A stretch of 64,000 nucleotides of DNA from an uncultured Clostridia bacterium (GCA_934675735.1 CAKURR010000013.1:15025-79024); one strand, 5' to 3'; shown: positions 1-9,263, counted from the stretch's first letter. The notes: generated by a model from the sequence alone, not told the origin. Numbers and translations are program-made.

Positions 1-36
1 CGTCGTCCCCGTCCCTCAACGTCCCCCAACCCCATC

Positions 37-65
37 AAAAAAGCCGCTTCCTTCCGAAAGCGGCT
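37..65 (-). terminator. Rho-independent terminator of the phage-like two-gene unit
   Basis: On the minus strand an 8-bp stem (arms 42-49 and 58-65) is followed by a run of six T residues. It lies about 130 bases after the stop of the sigma-like gene. Confidence 0.85.
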
Positions 66-195
66 CCCCTTCTCTTCTTTGACTGATGATATCATACCAT
101 ACTTTTTTCCGTACCGCAACCTGACATTTGGCGGACATTTTCCTGACGCCGCTCGGACGTCCCCCAAGCGCCGCCCTTCCATTTTCCTCCCGCCT

Positions 196-612
196 TTACG
201 CTCCCGCGTCTTCCTCCTTCTCTCCTCTTTCAATCTCCCGCTTGTATCGCCGAATCTGCCGCTCGCATCGGTCCGCCATTCTCGCCGTGTCCTCCAAATT
301 CATCCCGCAAATGTAATAATATAAGCAAAAAGCATACGCGCCGCTCTTCATTCCGACCATCGCTTCCCGCGCCTCTTTTTCGTATTCCCGTAGCCGCTTC
401 TCTTCCCGCTCCAGCGATTTCTCCAGCGTTTCTTTCAGAATGACCTTCATCTCCAGCCCGCGCGGCATGCCGCCTTTTCCCTTCGGCATCCCGTCAACCC
501 TCACGCTCTGAATCGCCGCCGCTCTTGCATCCTCCAGCCGCTCGCCCAGTTCCTTCACTAACCTCGCCTGACTTCTCACACGCAGCAGCGCCTGCCTGTC
601 CTTTTCCGTCAT
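196..612 (-). CDS. Phage-type sigma-region-4-like DNA-binding protein
   Basis: A 138-residue, highly charged, mostly helical protein. The first 90 residues look like a coiled coil rich in Glu/Arg. The last third (about 96-130) has a CLYYYICGMNLEDTARM segment followed by a basic helix RQIRRYKREI, the layout of sigma-region-4-like helix-turn-helix proteins (DUF1492/ArpU/RinA type) that control late genes in Firmicute phages. I chose the ATG at 612 because GGGGAG sits 6 bases upstream; the longer frame to 753 would overlap the preceding small gene. It is the second gene of a unit with its own promoter (850-878) and terminator (37-65). The family assignment is by pattern, not by close match, so the exact role is inference. 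Confidence 0.6.
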   Translation of the reverse strand: MTEKDRQALLRVRSQARLVKELGERLEDARAAAIQSVRVDGMPKGKGGMPRGLEMKVILKETLEKSLEREEKRLREYEKEAREAMVGMKSGAYAFCLYYYICGMNLEDTARMADRCERQIRRYKREIERGEKEEDAGA

Positions 613-649
613 ATTTTTCTCCCCTTTTATATCCGCCGGCATGTCCGGC

Positions 650-766
650 TCACTTCTCGGCCATCCAAATTTCCTCGTCCTCAAACCCTGCCGACTTCTG
701 CGGCTCTTCGCATAACCCGCACCCGTCGCATTCTTCCTTGAGGTATAGCACACAGGAAAACGCCAT
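650..766 (-). CDS. 38-residue Cys-rich small protein
   Basis: A short gene preceded by an excellent ribosome binding site (AAGGAGG, 4 bases before ATG). The product holds four Cys, three of them in CDGCGLC, a possible metal-binding knuckle, and is otherwise acidic. Tiny Cys-cluster proteins of this kind are common next to sigma-like genes in Firmicute prophages, and here it is followed after 37 bases by such a gene. It is the first gene after a near-consensus promoter at 850-878. Function unknown; the strong SD and promoter support a real gene. Confidence 0.6.
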   Translation of the reverse strand: MAFSCVLYLKEECDGCGLCEEPQKSAGFEDEEIWMAEK

Positions 767-849
767 CTTTTCCTCCTTGCGTCCGTCGTCTCTTCTCACC
801 GTCTCCGTCCCATTCGCATTTCGGGGCAGCAATGCGAACGTATGTTCCC

Positions 850-878
850 ATTTTACGCGATATGACCCGCTTTGTCAA
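850..878 (-). promoter_or_regulatory. Sigma-A type promoter for the phage-like unit
   Basis: Minus strand reads TTGACA, a 17-base spacer, then TAAAAT. It lies about 85 bases before the ATG at 766. Confidence 0.85.
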
Positions 879-977
879 GCCGTCCGCCTGTCCAAAATTG
901 TCTGTTCGTTCCACTCTTTTCGTCGTGTCGAATATTTTTTCCGCCGCTCCCTTTTTGCGTCCGCATCGTGCGCATCC

Positions 978-998
978 AAAAAGCGGCCTCAGGCCGCT
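978..998 (-). terminator. Terminator after the CCA-adding enzyme gene
   Basis: A perfect 7-bp stem (982-988 with 992-998) and a TGA loop on the minus strand, followed by five T residues, about 110 bases after the stop of the nucleotidyltransferase gene. Confidence 0.9.
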
Positions 999-1109
999 CT
1001 CCCTTCCGCCAGAGTTTGTAAAAAACTCAAGCGTCTGCATATGCGGCCGATTTGCCGCAATTTTCCAAAAGCGAAAAAGGCGCAGAATTCTTCCCACGCC
1101 GATTCTTCC

Positions 1110-2405
1110 TCACACATGCAGCTGCCTGAGCGTCTCTTCCTTTCCCACGCCCGCCAGCCGCAGCCGATGCGCCTTTTCGAGCATCCTGCCCATTTCTTCC
1201 CCTTCCGCCACGCCGCGCGCGAGCAAGTCCGCCCCCGTCACATAGGGCCGCTTCATCGTCGCTTCAAACGCCGCAAACCGTTCGCGAATCTTCCGTTCCG
1301 TCTCTTCATACGGCGCGGCGTTCGCCCGCCCGAGGTGGTCGGCTTTCGCCAGCAGCATCAAGTCCCGCGGGCATACGCTCCCGTCAAACAGCGCGTTCCA
1401 CGCCCGCTGTCTGCTGTTCTGCGCCGCATACAGATTCGGCTTCATGTGCAGCTCCACCATGTTCGTCACATAACGGACAAGTGCCTTCTCCCTCGTCAGC
1501 CGCCCGAGAAAAGCTTTCGCCAACGGTACGCCCTTGATTTCGTGCCCGTATGCGTGCACCACGCCGTCCTTCTCCGGCATCGCCTCCGCCTTGCCCACGT
1601 CGTGCAGCAGCGCCGCCAGCATCAGCCCGAGCGGCTGTTCTGCCCCGTCTCTTAGCTTGGCCGCCTCGTCCACAACCCGCATCGTGTGCGTCCACGCGTC
1701 GCCCTCGGGGTGATAGTCCGCCCTCTGCCGCACGCCTTGAAGCGCGGCCACCTCCCGCATCCACGGCTCAAGCTGTCCCATTGCCCGCAGCGTCTCGAAA
1801 AAACGGGAGGGCTTTTCGCTCTGCATCAGCGCCTTTTCCATTTCGCCCATCACGCGTTCCTTCGCCGGCCCGCGCAGGTCAAGCATCCCGCAGAGCGCCG
1901 CCGTTTCGGGCGCAATCGCAAAATCAAACCTCGCCGCAAACTGCGCCGCCCGCATCGCCCGCAGCGGGTCGCGCCGAAACGTCTCCTCGTCCACATGTCG
2001 AATGATTCCGTTTCGGATATCCTCCCGCCCGCCGAAAAAGTCGAGGGTTTCCCCCGTCATCACGTCCCGCATCATCGCGTTCATCGTGAAATCGCGCCGT
2101 CTCGCCGCTTCCCTTTCCCCCATGAAGGGGTCGATGTCCGCGTCCTCGCCCTTTCCGCCGCCGCGTCGGGGCAGCGCAATGTCCAGCGTATACCCCCGCA
2201 GGCCGAACACGCCGAAGCTCGCGCCCATCTCCTTCCACGGCCCGATTTCCCCGAGCATCGCCCGCACCGCGTCCGCCGTCATCCCGTGGATTTCGATGTC
2301 CACATCCTTGCTTTCCCGCCCCATCACGCCGTCGCGGACAAACCCGCCGACAAAGTATACGCGTCCGCCCCTTTCGGCGGCCGTCCCCGCAATCCGCCGC
2401 GCCAT
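1110..2405 (-). CDS. CCA tRNA nucleotidyltransferase / poly(A) polymerase family protein
   Basis: A class II nucleotidyltransferase that builds or repairs the CCA end of tRNA. The head domain starts with VGGFVRD (about 19-25) and carries the catalytic carboxylates in DVDIE (34-38). RRDFTMNAM and RRDPLRAMRA are the usual family motifs. The C-terminal half has an HD domain (LLHDVGKA), as in many bacterial CCA/PcnB proteins. The ATG at 2405 has AAAAGGA 7 bases upstream. In-frame GTG 2423 and TTG 2447 are alternatives, and starts above 2455 would run into the MerR gene. It is probably co-transcribed with that upstream regulator and ends at the 978-998 terminator. Both tRNAs in this window encode CCA, so repair is the likelier role, but that is inference. 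Confidence 0.88.
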   Translation of the reverse strand: MARRIAGTAAERGGRVYFVGGFVRDGVMGRESKDVDIEIHGMTADAVRAMLGEIGPWKEMGASFGVFGLRGYTLDIALPRRGGGKGEDADIDPFMGEREAARRRDFTMNAMMRDVMTGETLDFFGGREDIRNGIIRHVDEETFRRDPLRAMRAAQFAARFDFAIAPETAALCGMLDLRGPAKERVMGEMEKALMQSEKPSRFFETLRAMGQLEPWMREVAALQGVRQRADYHPEGDAWTHTMRVVDEAAKLRDGAEQPLGLMLAALLHDVGKAEAMPEKDGVVHAYGHEIKGVPLAKAFLGRLTREKALVRYVTNMVELHMKPNLYAAQNSRQRAWNALFDGSVCPRDLMLLAKADHLGRANAAPYEETERKIRERFAAFEATMKRPYVTGADLLARGVAEGEEMGRMLEKAHRLRLAGVGKEETLRQLHV

Positions 2406-2454
2406 CTCCAAATCCTTTTCCACGTTGTCCGCATTCCCCTTTGTCAAGTGCGTT

Positions 2455-3180
2455 TTACCTCTCGCACCACGCCCGAATCGCGCGTGCCGCAAACGCAGCC
2501 GTTCCGTTGCCTCCGCAGCGGTCGATATTTTCCGTCATTTCGCCGCATGCTTCGTAGGCGTCCGCCAGCGAGCGAAAAATCGTTTTTGTACACGTGTAAT
2601 AGTTTTTGCTGATGTAGGCATTCAGCTTGCCTGCCTGTATGAGCGCCTCTTCGCTCGTCGGGTCAAGCGCCAGCATCCGGCCAAACTCCGCGAAGATTGT
2701 CATCAACCCGTCGCCGACCGTTTTCTCCTCCATTGTCCCGCGCTCTCCGTGCTTCTGCTCATATTCGCGGTATGCTTCCGTCTCGCCCCAGCGCGCCCTG
2801 GCCTCTTTCGCGTATGCGTCGATTTGTGCCTTGTCAAATGCCGAAAAATCCATGTCCGTTCCTCCTCGCTGTTCGATGGTTCGGGCAAATTCGATGAGCG
2901 CTTCCAGCCTGTCCCGCCGCATCTCCAAAAGGCGGATTTGCGCTTTCACAGCCTCGCCTTGCGGCGTTTCTCCATCGAGCATTGCCCCAATGTCCTTGAG
3001 GGGGAAATCCAGCTCCCGCAGCAGCATAATCTGCCCCAGCCGTTTCAGCGCACTCTCGTCATACAGCCGATAGCCTGCCTCCGTCACCCGCGTGGGCTTG
3101 AGCAGCCCCTTCTCATCATAATAGCGCATCGTGCGAATGCTCACACCGGCGATGCGGCTCATTTCGCCAACGGTTTTCAT
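2455..3180 (-). CDS. MerR-family regulator with TipAS-type effector domain
   Basis: A 241-residue activator. Residues 1-70 form the MerR winged helix (TVGEMSRIAGVSIRTMRYYD, then GYRLYDE), followed by a dimerisation helix (about 75-115). The C-terminal 120 residues, with WGETEAYREYEQ, match the TipAS drug-binding fold seen in TipAL, Mta and SkgA. The second of two in-frame ATGs is chosen because AGGAGG is 7 bases before it; the first ATG abuts the SD. TipAS regulators usually bind hydrophobic drugs or peptides and activate efflux genes. No obvious target lies next to it except the downstream CCA gene. Confidence 0.9.
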   Translation of the reverse strand: MKTVGEMSRIAGVSIRTMRYYDEKGLLKPTRVTEAGYRLYDESALKRLGQIMLLRELDFPLKDIGAMLDGETPQGEAVKAQIRLLEMRRDRLEALIEFARTIEQRGGTDMDFSAFDKAQIDAYAKEARARWGETEAYREYEQKHGERGTMEEKTVGDGLMTIFAEFGRMLALDPTSEEALIQAGKLNAYISKNYYTCTKTIFRSLADAYEACGEMTENIDRCGGNGTAAFAARAIRAWCER

Positions 3181-3278
3181 GTGCATTCCTCCTCACACAA
3201 CCATCATAAGCCCTCTCGCCGCGTCAGGGTCAATCCCTTTTTTCGGCATTTCGTGCACAGTCGCGCGCCTTCCGCTCT

Positions 3279-4298
3279 TCACGGCTCCATGCTCACCCGC
3301 ACGTCCTCCCCAAAAACCTTCTCCGCTTCCTCCTCCATCGCCCGCCGTTCCGCTTCCGTAATCGCCCGAAACGGCGTGATTTCAAGCTTCTTCCCCATTC
3401 TTTTCCACTTGCCCGCGACACGCCCACCCAGCAACACCGTCGGCGCAACAATGCCCGCCAAATTAAATACCCCGCGCAGGTTTTCGGGTGCAAGCATCAG
3501 GCTCGTTTTCTTTTCGTACCCCAGCATCATCGGGTCGAACCCCGCCAGATACGCGCACTTCGGGATTTCCCCTGCCTCGGCCCGCGCATCCATCCAAAAA
3601 TCCTCCCCGCCGCATGCCGCGCGCTTCAACTCCAGCCTTTCCGCCCGCGCCGCAATTTCGCGCATGCCCCAACCCGTGAAATACGCCGCGTCGCGAATCG
3701 TCGCCGGGCCGTATCCCGCGAAATACCGCCGCAGAATCTCGTTCCTCGCGCGTTCCCTGTCCCATGGCTCTTGCGGCTCGAGCAGCACAAACCGCTTGCC
3801 CTTCTCCGCCGCGTAGGCGATTTCGCCGTTTTCCGCCATCGCCCGCAGCAAGCCGCCCCACGCGTCAAACGCGCTTTGCTCCTCGTCCTCGGTCATGCCG
3901 CTTACGCGGCAGATTTGCCGAAGCGTCTCGCGCTCCCCTTCGCCGTTTCGGATGGCCTCGCGGATGATTTCGGCCAACTCCCGCTTTCTTTCGGCGCTCA
4001 GCCGTTCGTCGTCCGCCATTTTGTCGCAGGGGCGCAGCGCGTGCGTCCGCCCGTCATAGAGATACAGCGGCGCGTCCGCCCGCAGAATCGTGTGCATCGT
4101 GCCGCGCATCGTCCACGTCCGCACGCAGTCGGCCAACGCCGCGTCGCCGTCGTCTGCGCGAATCATCAGCGCGTGCCGCGCCTGCATCGCGAACTGGCTT
4201 TGCAGCCCGCAAAGCCCTCGCACGATTTCCCGCCCGGGCTTCTTTGCGCTCAGCCCGTGCGCCGCGCACCGCATCGCGATGATTTCTTCCGCTTCCAT
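3279..4298 (-). CDS. AlkZ/YcaQ-like winged-helix DNA glycosylase family protein
   Basis: A 339-residue protein of the HTH_42 family (AlkZ/AlkX, YcaQ), which unhook DNA crosslinks or excise alkylated bases. Visible family features are GLQSQFAMQAR near residue 33 (the region of the QxQ catalytic motif), TWTMRGTMH about residue 85, LAGFDPMMLGYEKK in the middle and GRVAGKWKR near the end. Length is close to the family norm (about 350). No strong SD precedes the ATG, so the start is tentative. It stands alone between the MerR gene and a repeat-rich gap. A role in DNA repair is family knowledge, not tested here. Confidence 0.78.
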   Translation of the reverse strand: MEAEEIIAMRCAAHGLSAKKPGREIVRGLCGLQSQFAMQARHALMIRADDGDAALADCVRTWTMRGTMHTILRADAPLYLYDGRTHALRPCDKMADDERLSAERKRELAEIIREAIRNGEGERETLRQICRVSGMTEDEEQSAFDAWGGLLRAMAENGEIAYAAEKGKRFVLLEPQEPWDRERARNEILRRYFAGYGPATIRDAAYFTGWGMREIAARAERLELKRAACGGEDFWMDARAEAGEIPKCAYLAGFDPMMLGYEKKTSLMLAPENLRGVFNLAGIVAPTVLLGGRVAGKWKRMGKKLEITPFRAITEAERRAMEEEAEKVFGEDVRVSMEP

Positions 4299-4350
4299 AT
4301 TGCTCGTATTTTTTGCCTCATGCTGTGTTAAAATATAATCAGCCTATACA

Positions 4351-4517
4351 GAGTCAGGTATCGCTTCGCTCCCTGACTCCCGCTTTTTGTTTCATCATAG
4401 GAAACGTTGGGCTGCCGCCCAAACCCGCCAGAGGGACGATTGTTATCCCGCTGAATCCCGCACAGCGGGCGCGTGATAACAATCCCCGTCTGACTCCCTT
4501 CTTCGCTTCGCGCTTAT
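4351..4517. repeat. Composite palindromic intergenic repeat
   Basis: Fills the gap between the AlkZ-like and GNAT genes. It holds a GAGTCAGG hairpin with a CGCTTCGC core (4351-4379), then TTGGGC-TGCC-style palindrome (from 4407) and a long imperfect palindrome around GATTGTTATC / GATAACAATC. A near-copy sits at 7038-7147 and the first hairpin recurs at 42494-42517. Confidence 0.75.
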
Positions 4518-4526
4518 AGGCCGATT

Positions 4527-5339
4527 TTATTTCAAGTTATGTTCAACCCGCCGATACTCCCCCTGTGCGAAAATCGGCTCAAAGCCCAGCGCCCGATACA
4601 GGTGGTTGGTCACAGGGTTTCGTCTATCCACGTTCAGCGTCGCGGTTTTCCCTGCCGCCAAAATCTCGTTTTTGATGGTATTGACCACCCTTCGGGCATA
4701 GCCTTTCCCTCTGTATGGCTCGCGGGTATAGACGTTGGTGATGCGCATGCTCTCCCCGATGTCGCGCACCGCCTTCCCCACGCTGACAATTCGTCCGTCC
4801 TTGCGAATCACGCGGAAATCCCCGATGCTCCTTTTCATCGCCTCGCGGCTCGGCTTATCCTGCAAGTTGCATTCGACCAGGAACCGCTCCATGCACGCAT
4901 AGATTTCGTCTAAATCGCCTTCGTTTGCGGCCTCGACCTCGGGCGACGACGGCTCGGTAACCGCCTTCGCCTCCATAAATTCCATCGCCAGCGCTTCTTC
5001 ATATCGAATGCCGAACCGCGCTTCCATCTCGCGCGCCGCCGCGTCGCCCAGCGTCTTTTCGCTCAGATAATTTCTGACTTCATATTCCTCGCGCATCAGA
5101 AAATCCAGCAGCTCGCCCGCGCAGTCCGCGTCCCCGAACAGCTGCAAGTGATACGGCTCGACCTTCATCGCCAGCAGCGTCTTTCCGCCCTTTTCGCATT
5201 TCGCCGCGTAGTTGATTTTGCCCGTCTCCACAAGCAGCGGCGCATCCAGCACCATGAACGCCGAAATCTGCGGATTCGTGTTCAAAAGCGCCTGATTTTC
5301 AGCCAGAAACGCCGCGCCGGAATCATACATCCGAATCAT
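4527..5339 (-). CDS. GNAT family N-acetyltransferase with N-terminal extension
   Basis: A 270-residue protein whose C-terminal half (about 135-265) is a GNAT acetyl-CoA binding fold: NVYTREPYRGKGYARRVV contains the RGKGYA pyrophosphate loop and NPVTNHLYRALGF the last helix-strand. The first 130 residues form a second domain of the kind found in two-domain GNATs. RBS GGAGAT lies before the ATG. It heads the 3' end of a run of three acetyltransferase genes and a small kinase, all minus strand and closely spaced. Substrate unknown. Confidence 0.85.
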   Translation of the reverse strand: MIRMYDSGAAFLAENQALLNTNPQISAFMVLDAPLLVETGKINYAAKCEKGGKTLLAMKVEPYHLQLFGDADCAGELLDFLMREEYEVRNYLSEKTLGDAAAREMEARFGIRYEEALAMEFMEAKAVTEPSSPEVEAANEGDLDEIYACMERFLVECNLQDKPSREAMKRSIGDFRVIRKDGRIVSVGKAVRDIGESMRITNVYTREPYRGKGYARRVVNTIKNEILAAGKTATLNVDRRNPVTNHLYRALGFEPIFAQGEYRRVEHNLK

Positions 5340-5351
5340 GCTTTCATCTCC

Positions 5352-5840
5352 TCAAATTTCCCGTCTCATCACGGTATAATCGTCCTCGCGCAAAACCTCA
5401 AACCCGTTTTTCTGCCAAAACGCGAAGCTCTGCGGATTCCCTTTATCCACGCCGAGCCGAATCTCGCGATAGCCGACCGCCTTCAGGCTTTCCGCCAAGC
5501 CGCGGATGATTCCGCTACCGACGCCCTTCCCCTGTTCTTCCGCATTGACCATGAACAGCCCAATCCACGCAATTTCTTTCGTCGGGTAGCCGCTGATCCA
5601 ATCCAGAATCGCGGCCAGCTTTCCATCCTCAAAAAAGCCGACGTAGGCCTTGTCCTCCATGCTCTTGTTCGGCGGCAGCGCGGTCATGTCCGCCAAAATG
5701 CTTTCCCGCGTCGCCATCGGCGGATGATATTGATAAAACAGGCGGTTTCCCTCGCAGAGCGCCAATATCGCGTCCACATCCCGCTCGTCCAGCCGCCGCA
5801 CCTCATAGGCATCGCGCCGCGTTTCAATCTGCATGTTCAT
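5352..5840 (-). CDS. GNAT family N-acetyltransferase
   Basis: A single-domain 162-residue GNAT. The acetyl-CoA loop is EEQGKGVGSGI (about 107-117) and the C-terminal signature is NPQSFAFWQKNGFE. It lies 12 bases upstream of the next GNAT gene. Two in-frame ATGs (5840 and 5834) follow GGGAG; the first is kept. Substrate not predictable from sequence. Confidence 0.85.
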   Translation of the reverse strand: MNMQIETRRDAYEVRRLDERDVDAILALCEGNRLFYQYHPPMATRESILADMTALPPNKSMEDKAYVGFFEDGKLAAILDWISGYPTKEIAWIGLFMVNAEEQGKGVGSGIIRGLAESLKAVGYREIRLGVDKGNPQSFAFWQKNGFEVLREDDYTVMRREI

Positions 5841-5852
5841 TTTCTCCCTTTG

Positions 5853-6317
5853 TTATAACCCCATCACATACACCTGACACGGGTTCCATTCGTCCCACAG
5901 GTGTGGAAACACCTCGAACTCCCTGAATCCCAGCGCCAGATAAAACCGATTCGTCGCGTCATACTCGGCGTATTTCCCCATCTGCACCGTTTTCACCTGC
6001 ATGAACGCATAGCCCGACTCGCGCGCGGCCCGCTTGGCCGCCTCCACCAGCGCGCGCCCGACGCCCGTCCTGTGCCGCGCCTTCAAAACGCCCATCACAT
6101 ACAGCTCGACCGTGTCGCGCCCCGTCTCTTTCAGATACAGAAAACCGACGGGCTTCTCCCCGTCCGCCGCGGCAAAAAAGAGCTTGTCCGCGCTCTCGCG
6201 GATGTATTCCTCCCGCGCCTCGGGAATGCCGAACCATTCCGGCAAGGCTTCCAAAATCGCGCGGCTGATTGCCCGCTTTTCCGCCGCATTTTCGATTTGC
6301 CGAATTTCGGTTGTCAT
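5853..6317 (-). CDS. GNAT family N-acetyltransferase
   Basis: A 154-residue GNAT. ARHRTGVGRALVEAA is the CoA-binding loop, and ATNRFYLALGFREFE ends the fold. The ATG at 6317 is preferred over 6395 because GGAGAAAAG precedes it and the longer frame would overlap the upstream kinase gene. It belongs to a row of four genes (kinase, three GNATs) with gaps of 12-19 bases, probably one transcript. Confidence 0.85.
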   Translation of the reverse strand: MTTEIRQIENAAEKRAISRAILEALPEWFGIPEAREEYIRESADKLFFAAADGEKPVGFLYLKETGRDTVELYVMGVLKARHRTGVGRALVEAAKRAARESGYAFMQVKTVQMGKYAEYDATNRFYLALGFREFEVFPHLWDEWNPCQVYVMGL

Positions 6318-6336
6318 CTTGCTTTTCTCCGTTTCC

Positions 6337-6879
6337 TTATTTTTCCAGCGCCCGCCGCACCTTTTCCACGTTCCGTCCGACCTCGTCCGTTCCATCGACC
6401 CGCAGAATCGGGCATTGCAGCATGCGTTCCCATGCGTCGTGCTTTGCGCGGCTTCTCGTGTCCAATCCGCCGTCGTCGTAGCCCGCCGCCCATGTTAAAA
6501 AGTTCATGTGCGTTTCATGCATGTCCCCATTCGGCAGAATCCGCTCGCCGAATTTGCGATATTCCCGCTCGCGGATGCGCGCAAGCCGCGTCGGCGTATC
6601 CGTCTCCACGCGAACAGCCAGCGTGAACCGCGTCATCAGCGCGTCGCCCCAGTCCGTCAGCGAACCGGAAAGCACGACGTTTTCCGCCGCTTCAATGTCT
6701 CGGTTCATCGCATTCAGCCGTTCCGCGATGCCGCGCTTGGTCGTATACGGCGGGTTGGTCGGCAGCCAAAAATAATCGTCCGAATCCAGCCATGTGAATC
6801 CGAGCGCCTTGCCGATAGCCCTGCCCAGCGTCGATGTGCCCGCCCCCGACGCGCCGTAGATGTGAATGACCTGTTTCAT
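6337..6879 (-). CDS. Small P-loop NTPase (adenylate/shikimate kinase-like)
   Basis: A 180-residue kinase-fold protein. The Walker A motif is GASGAGTSTLG near the N terminus. LDSDDYFW is the usual acidic substrate site of AAA_18/topology-modulation (FlaR-like) proteins, and RLARIREREYRKFG is the lid-like basic region. The second ATG (6879) is used because AGGCGG directly precedes it. It is first in the GNAT gene row. The substrate is unknown; small kinases of this type often act on nucleotides or small alcohols. Confidence 0.75.
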   Translation of the reverse strand: MKQVIHIYGASGAGTSTLGRAIGKALGFTWLDSDDYFWLPTNPPYTTKRGIAERLNAMNRDIEAAENVVLSGSLTDWGDALMTRFTLAVRVETDTPTRLARIREREYRKFGERILPNGDMHETHMNFLTWAAGYDDGGLDTRSRAKHDAWERMLQCPILRVDGTDEVGRNVEKVRRALEK

Positions 6880-6949
6880 TTTTCCGCCTTTCATGTTGAA
6901 CCGTAGAGCCTATTTGCAGCGGCGCGTCCGCCGTTTCTTGCAGTCTTTG

Positions 6950-7243
6950 CGGCTTGAACCCGTTTCAATCGTAGGCCGCTTCGCGGCCTGCTCTGAAACT
7001 ACGTTTTCTTTTGCACAGCGGGCTATCGCCCGAACTATTTGGGCTGCCGCCCAAACCTGCTTGAGGGATGATTGATATCTCGCTGAATCCCGCACAGCGG
7101 GCGCGTGATATCAATCCCCATCAAACTCCCTTCTTCGCTTCGCGGCGGCTTAAAATCTTTTCCCCTTGGATTGCGCAGCAATCCAATACAGAGGGTCAAG
7201 GGAACTGAGTTCCCTTGCGGGGTTTGGGGCAGCGCCCCAACGT
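6950..7243. repeat. Repeat-filled gap: three palindromic elements in tandem
   Basis: The 430-base space between the kinase gene and ribonuclease Y holds no gene. At 6950-7003 lies an element whose inverted copy is at 14172-14226. At 7038-7147 is a near-copy of the 4404-4517 repeat. At 7198-7243 is a double palindrome (AAGGGAACTGAGTTCCCTT and TTGGGGC..GCCCCAA) placed just after the ribonuclease Y stop, as also seen after metI and cysK. Confidence 0.75.
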
Positions 7244-7307
7244 CGCCCCATGCCCCCACGCAAAAAGCGGCGCCGCAAAATACGACGCCGCTTTCCAAAT
7301 GCTGTTT

Positions 7308-8903
7308 TTACTTCGCGAACTCGGTGCAGCGGGTCTCGCGGATGACGTTAACCTTGATTTGGCCCGGATATTCCAGCTCATTCTCGATGCGCTTGGCAAT
7401 TTCGCGGGCAAGCACATACGTGCCCTCGTCGGAAATGTCCTCCGGCTTGACCATGATGCGCACCTCGCGGCCGGACTGAATCGCGAACGACTTTTCCACG
7501 CCCGGGAAGCTGTTGGAAATCTCCTCCAGCTTTTCGAGTCGGCGGATGTAGTTCTCGATGCTCTCGCGGCGCGCGCCCGGGCGGGCCGCGGAAATCGCGT
7601 CCGCCGCCTGAATGAGCACGGCCTCGACGGTCTGCGGCTCGATGTCGTTGTGGTGCGCCGCGATGCAGTGGATAACCTCGGGGGACTCGTGGTAGCGCTT
7701 GGCCATTTCAACGCCCAGCTCGACGTGCGTGCCCTCCATCTCGTGGTCAACGGCCTTGCCGATATCGTGGAGCAGGCCCGCGCGCTTGGCGAGCTGCACA
7801 TCCGCGCCCAGCTCCGCGGCCATCAGGCCCGCCAGGTGGCTGACCTCGATGCTGTGCTGAAGCACGTTCTGGCCGTAGCTCGTGCGATAGCGCATGCGGC
7901 CCAGCAGCTTCACCAGCTCGTGATGAATGCCGTGCATGTTCGTCTCAAAGATGGCCTGCTCGCCCGCCTCGCGAATCTGGTTGTCCACCTCGCGCTTGGC
8001 CTTCTCGACCATTTCCTCGATGCGCGCCGGATGAATGCGTCCGTCGGCGATGAGCTTTTCCAGCGCGATTCGCGCAACCTCGCGGCGAATCGGGTCAAAC
8101 GCGGAAACGATAACGGCTTCCGGCGTATCGTCGATGATGAGGTCAACGCCCGTCGCGGTTTCCAGCGTGCGGATGTTGCGGCCCTCGCGGCCGATGATGC
8201 GGCCCTTCATATCCTCGTTCGGCAGGGACACGACGGAAACCGTGGTCTCCGCCACATGGTCGCTCGCACAGCGCTGAATCGCCATCGCGACGATGTTGCG
8301 GGCCTTCTTTTCGGCCTCGTCCTTCGCGGTCTGCTCGATTTCGCGAACCATCACGCCCGCGTCGTGATACGCTTCCTTCTGGATGCGCTGCACGATCATG
8401 TCGCGCGCCTCGTCCTGGGTCATCTTGGCGACGCGCTCCAGCTCGGCCTGGCTCTTTTCTTCCAGTTCCTTGGCGGTCTTTTCGGCCTCCTCGGCGGCGG
8501 CCTTCTGGCGCGCGCCGTATTCCTGCGCCTCGGCGGTCAGGCGGTCCAGTTCGTTCTGCTTGCGCTCCAGCCCCGTCTCGCGCGCGTCGAGGTTGTCGGC
8601 CTTTTTATCCAGCGTCTCTTCGCGCTGGGTCACGCGGCGCTCGCTGCGCTGCACTTCGGCGCGGCGGTCGCGAATCTCGCGGTCCAGCTCGTTTTTGAGG
8701 CGGATGACCTCTTCCTTGGCTTCAAGGATGCTTTCCTTCTTCTTCTCTTCCGCACGGCGCTGCGCGTCGTCCAGCAGATTACGGGCATATTCTTCGGTGC
8801 GCCCGATTTTCTTTTCCTGCACGTTTTTGCGATACATATAACCTGCCGCAAGGCCCGCAGCCAGTGCGGCAAGAATCGCCAAAAGGGTAAAAATAAACGC
8901 CAA
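7308..8903 (-). CDS. rny: Ribonuclease Y
   Basis: The membrane-anchored endoribonuclease that starts mRNA decay in many Firmicutes. It has one N-terminal membrane helix (residues 2-23), a long coiled coil (about 30-200), a KH RNA-binding domain with [11 protein letters not shown], and an HD domain with [17 protein letters not shown]. The length of 531 residues is typical (B. subtilis Rny is 520). The start codon is TTG, preceded by AAGGAGAG. A near-consensus promoter at 9186-9214 gives a leader of about 275 bases, unusually long and possibly a site of autoregulation (inference). Confidence 0.97.
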   Translation of the reverse strand: MAFIFTLLAILAALAAGLAAGYMYRKNVQEKKIGRTEEYARNLLDDAQRRAEEKKKESILEAKEEVIRLKNELDREIRDRRAEVQRSERRVTQREETLDKKADNLDARETGLERKQNELDRLTAEAQEYGARQKAAAEEAEKTAKELEEKSQAELERVAKMTQDEARDMIVQRIQKEAYHDAGVMVREIEQTAKDEAEKKARNIVAMAIQRCASDHVAETTVSVVSLPNEDMKGRIIGREGRNIRTLETATGVDLIIDDTPEAVIVSAFDPIRREVARIALEKLIADGRIHPARIEEMVEKAKREVDNQIREAGEQAIFETNMHGIHHELVKLLGRMRYRTSYGQNVLQHSIEVSHLAGLMAAELGADVQLAKRAGLLHDIGKAVDHEMEGTHVELGVEMAKRYHESPEVIHCIAAHHNDIEPQTVEAVLIQAADAISAARPGARRESIENYIRRLEKLEEISNSFPGVEKSFAIQSGREVRIMVKPEDISDEGTYVLAREIAKRIENELEYPGQIKVNVIRETRCTEFAK

Positions 8904-9180
8904 TCTGCTTCACTCTCCTTCTGTTTGGATTCTCAATTTCAATCAAATCAATCGTCCAAGAAAAAAGGCTTGCAGACCGACGCGCACCTCCGGCGATAAA
9001 CAACACAATTTAGGCACAAAGAACCATGCCGGCGTCGGGGCGCAAAAACCCCGCCGCGGCTTTGCCGCCTATACGGTTTTGATGTATCAAACGTCCGAAA
9101 AAGTCAGCCTAAACGCACGCCGCTTTTTCGTGACGCAATGTCCGGCACAGCATCATCTGCACACGCTTTCACTTTGACTG
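8904..9180 (-). promoter_or_regulatory. Long 5' leader of rny
   Basis: Lies between the predicted start of transcription and the TTG start codon. It is GC-rich with GGCGGC..GCCGC pairing potential and no convincing ORF. No known riboswitch class was recognised. Confidence 0.4.
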
Positions 9181-9185
9181 ATTCT

Positions 9186-9214
9186 ATTTTACATTTGATT
9201 GCCCCGCGTGTCAA
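9186..9214 (-). promoter_or_regulatory. Promoter of rny
   Basis: Minus strand TTGACA, 17 bases, TAAAAT. Confidence 0.85.
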
Positions 9215-9263
9215 GAGAATTTGTCACTTTGGTGAAATTGGGGTACCGTTTTTGAGCAAAACA

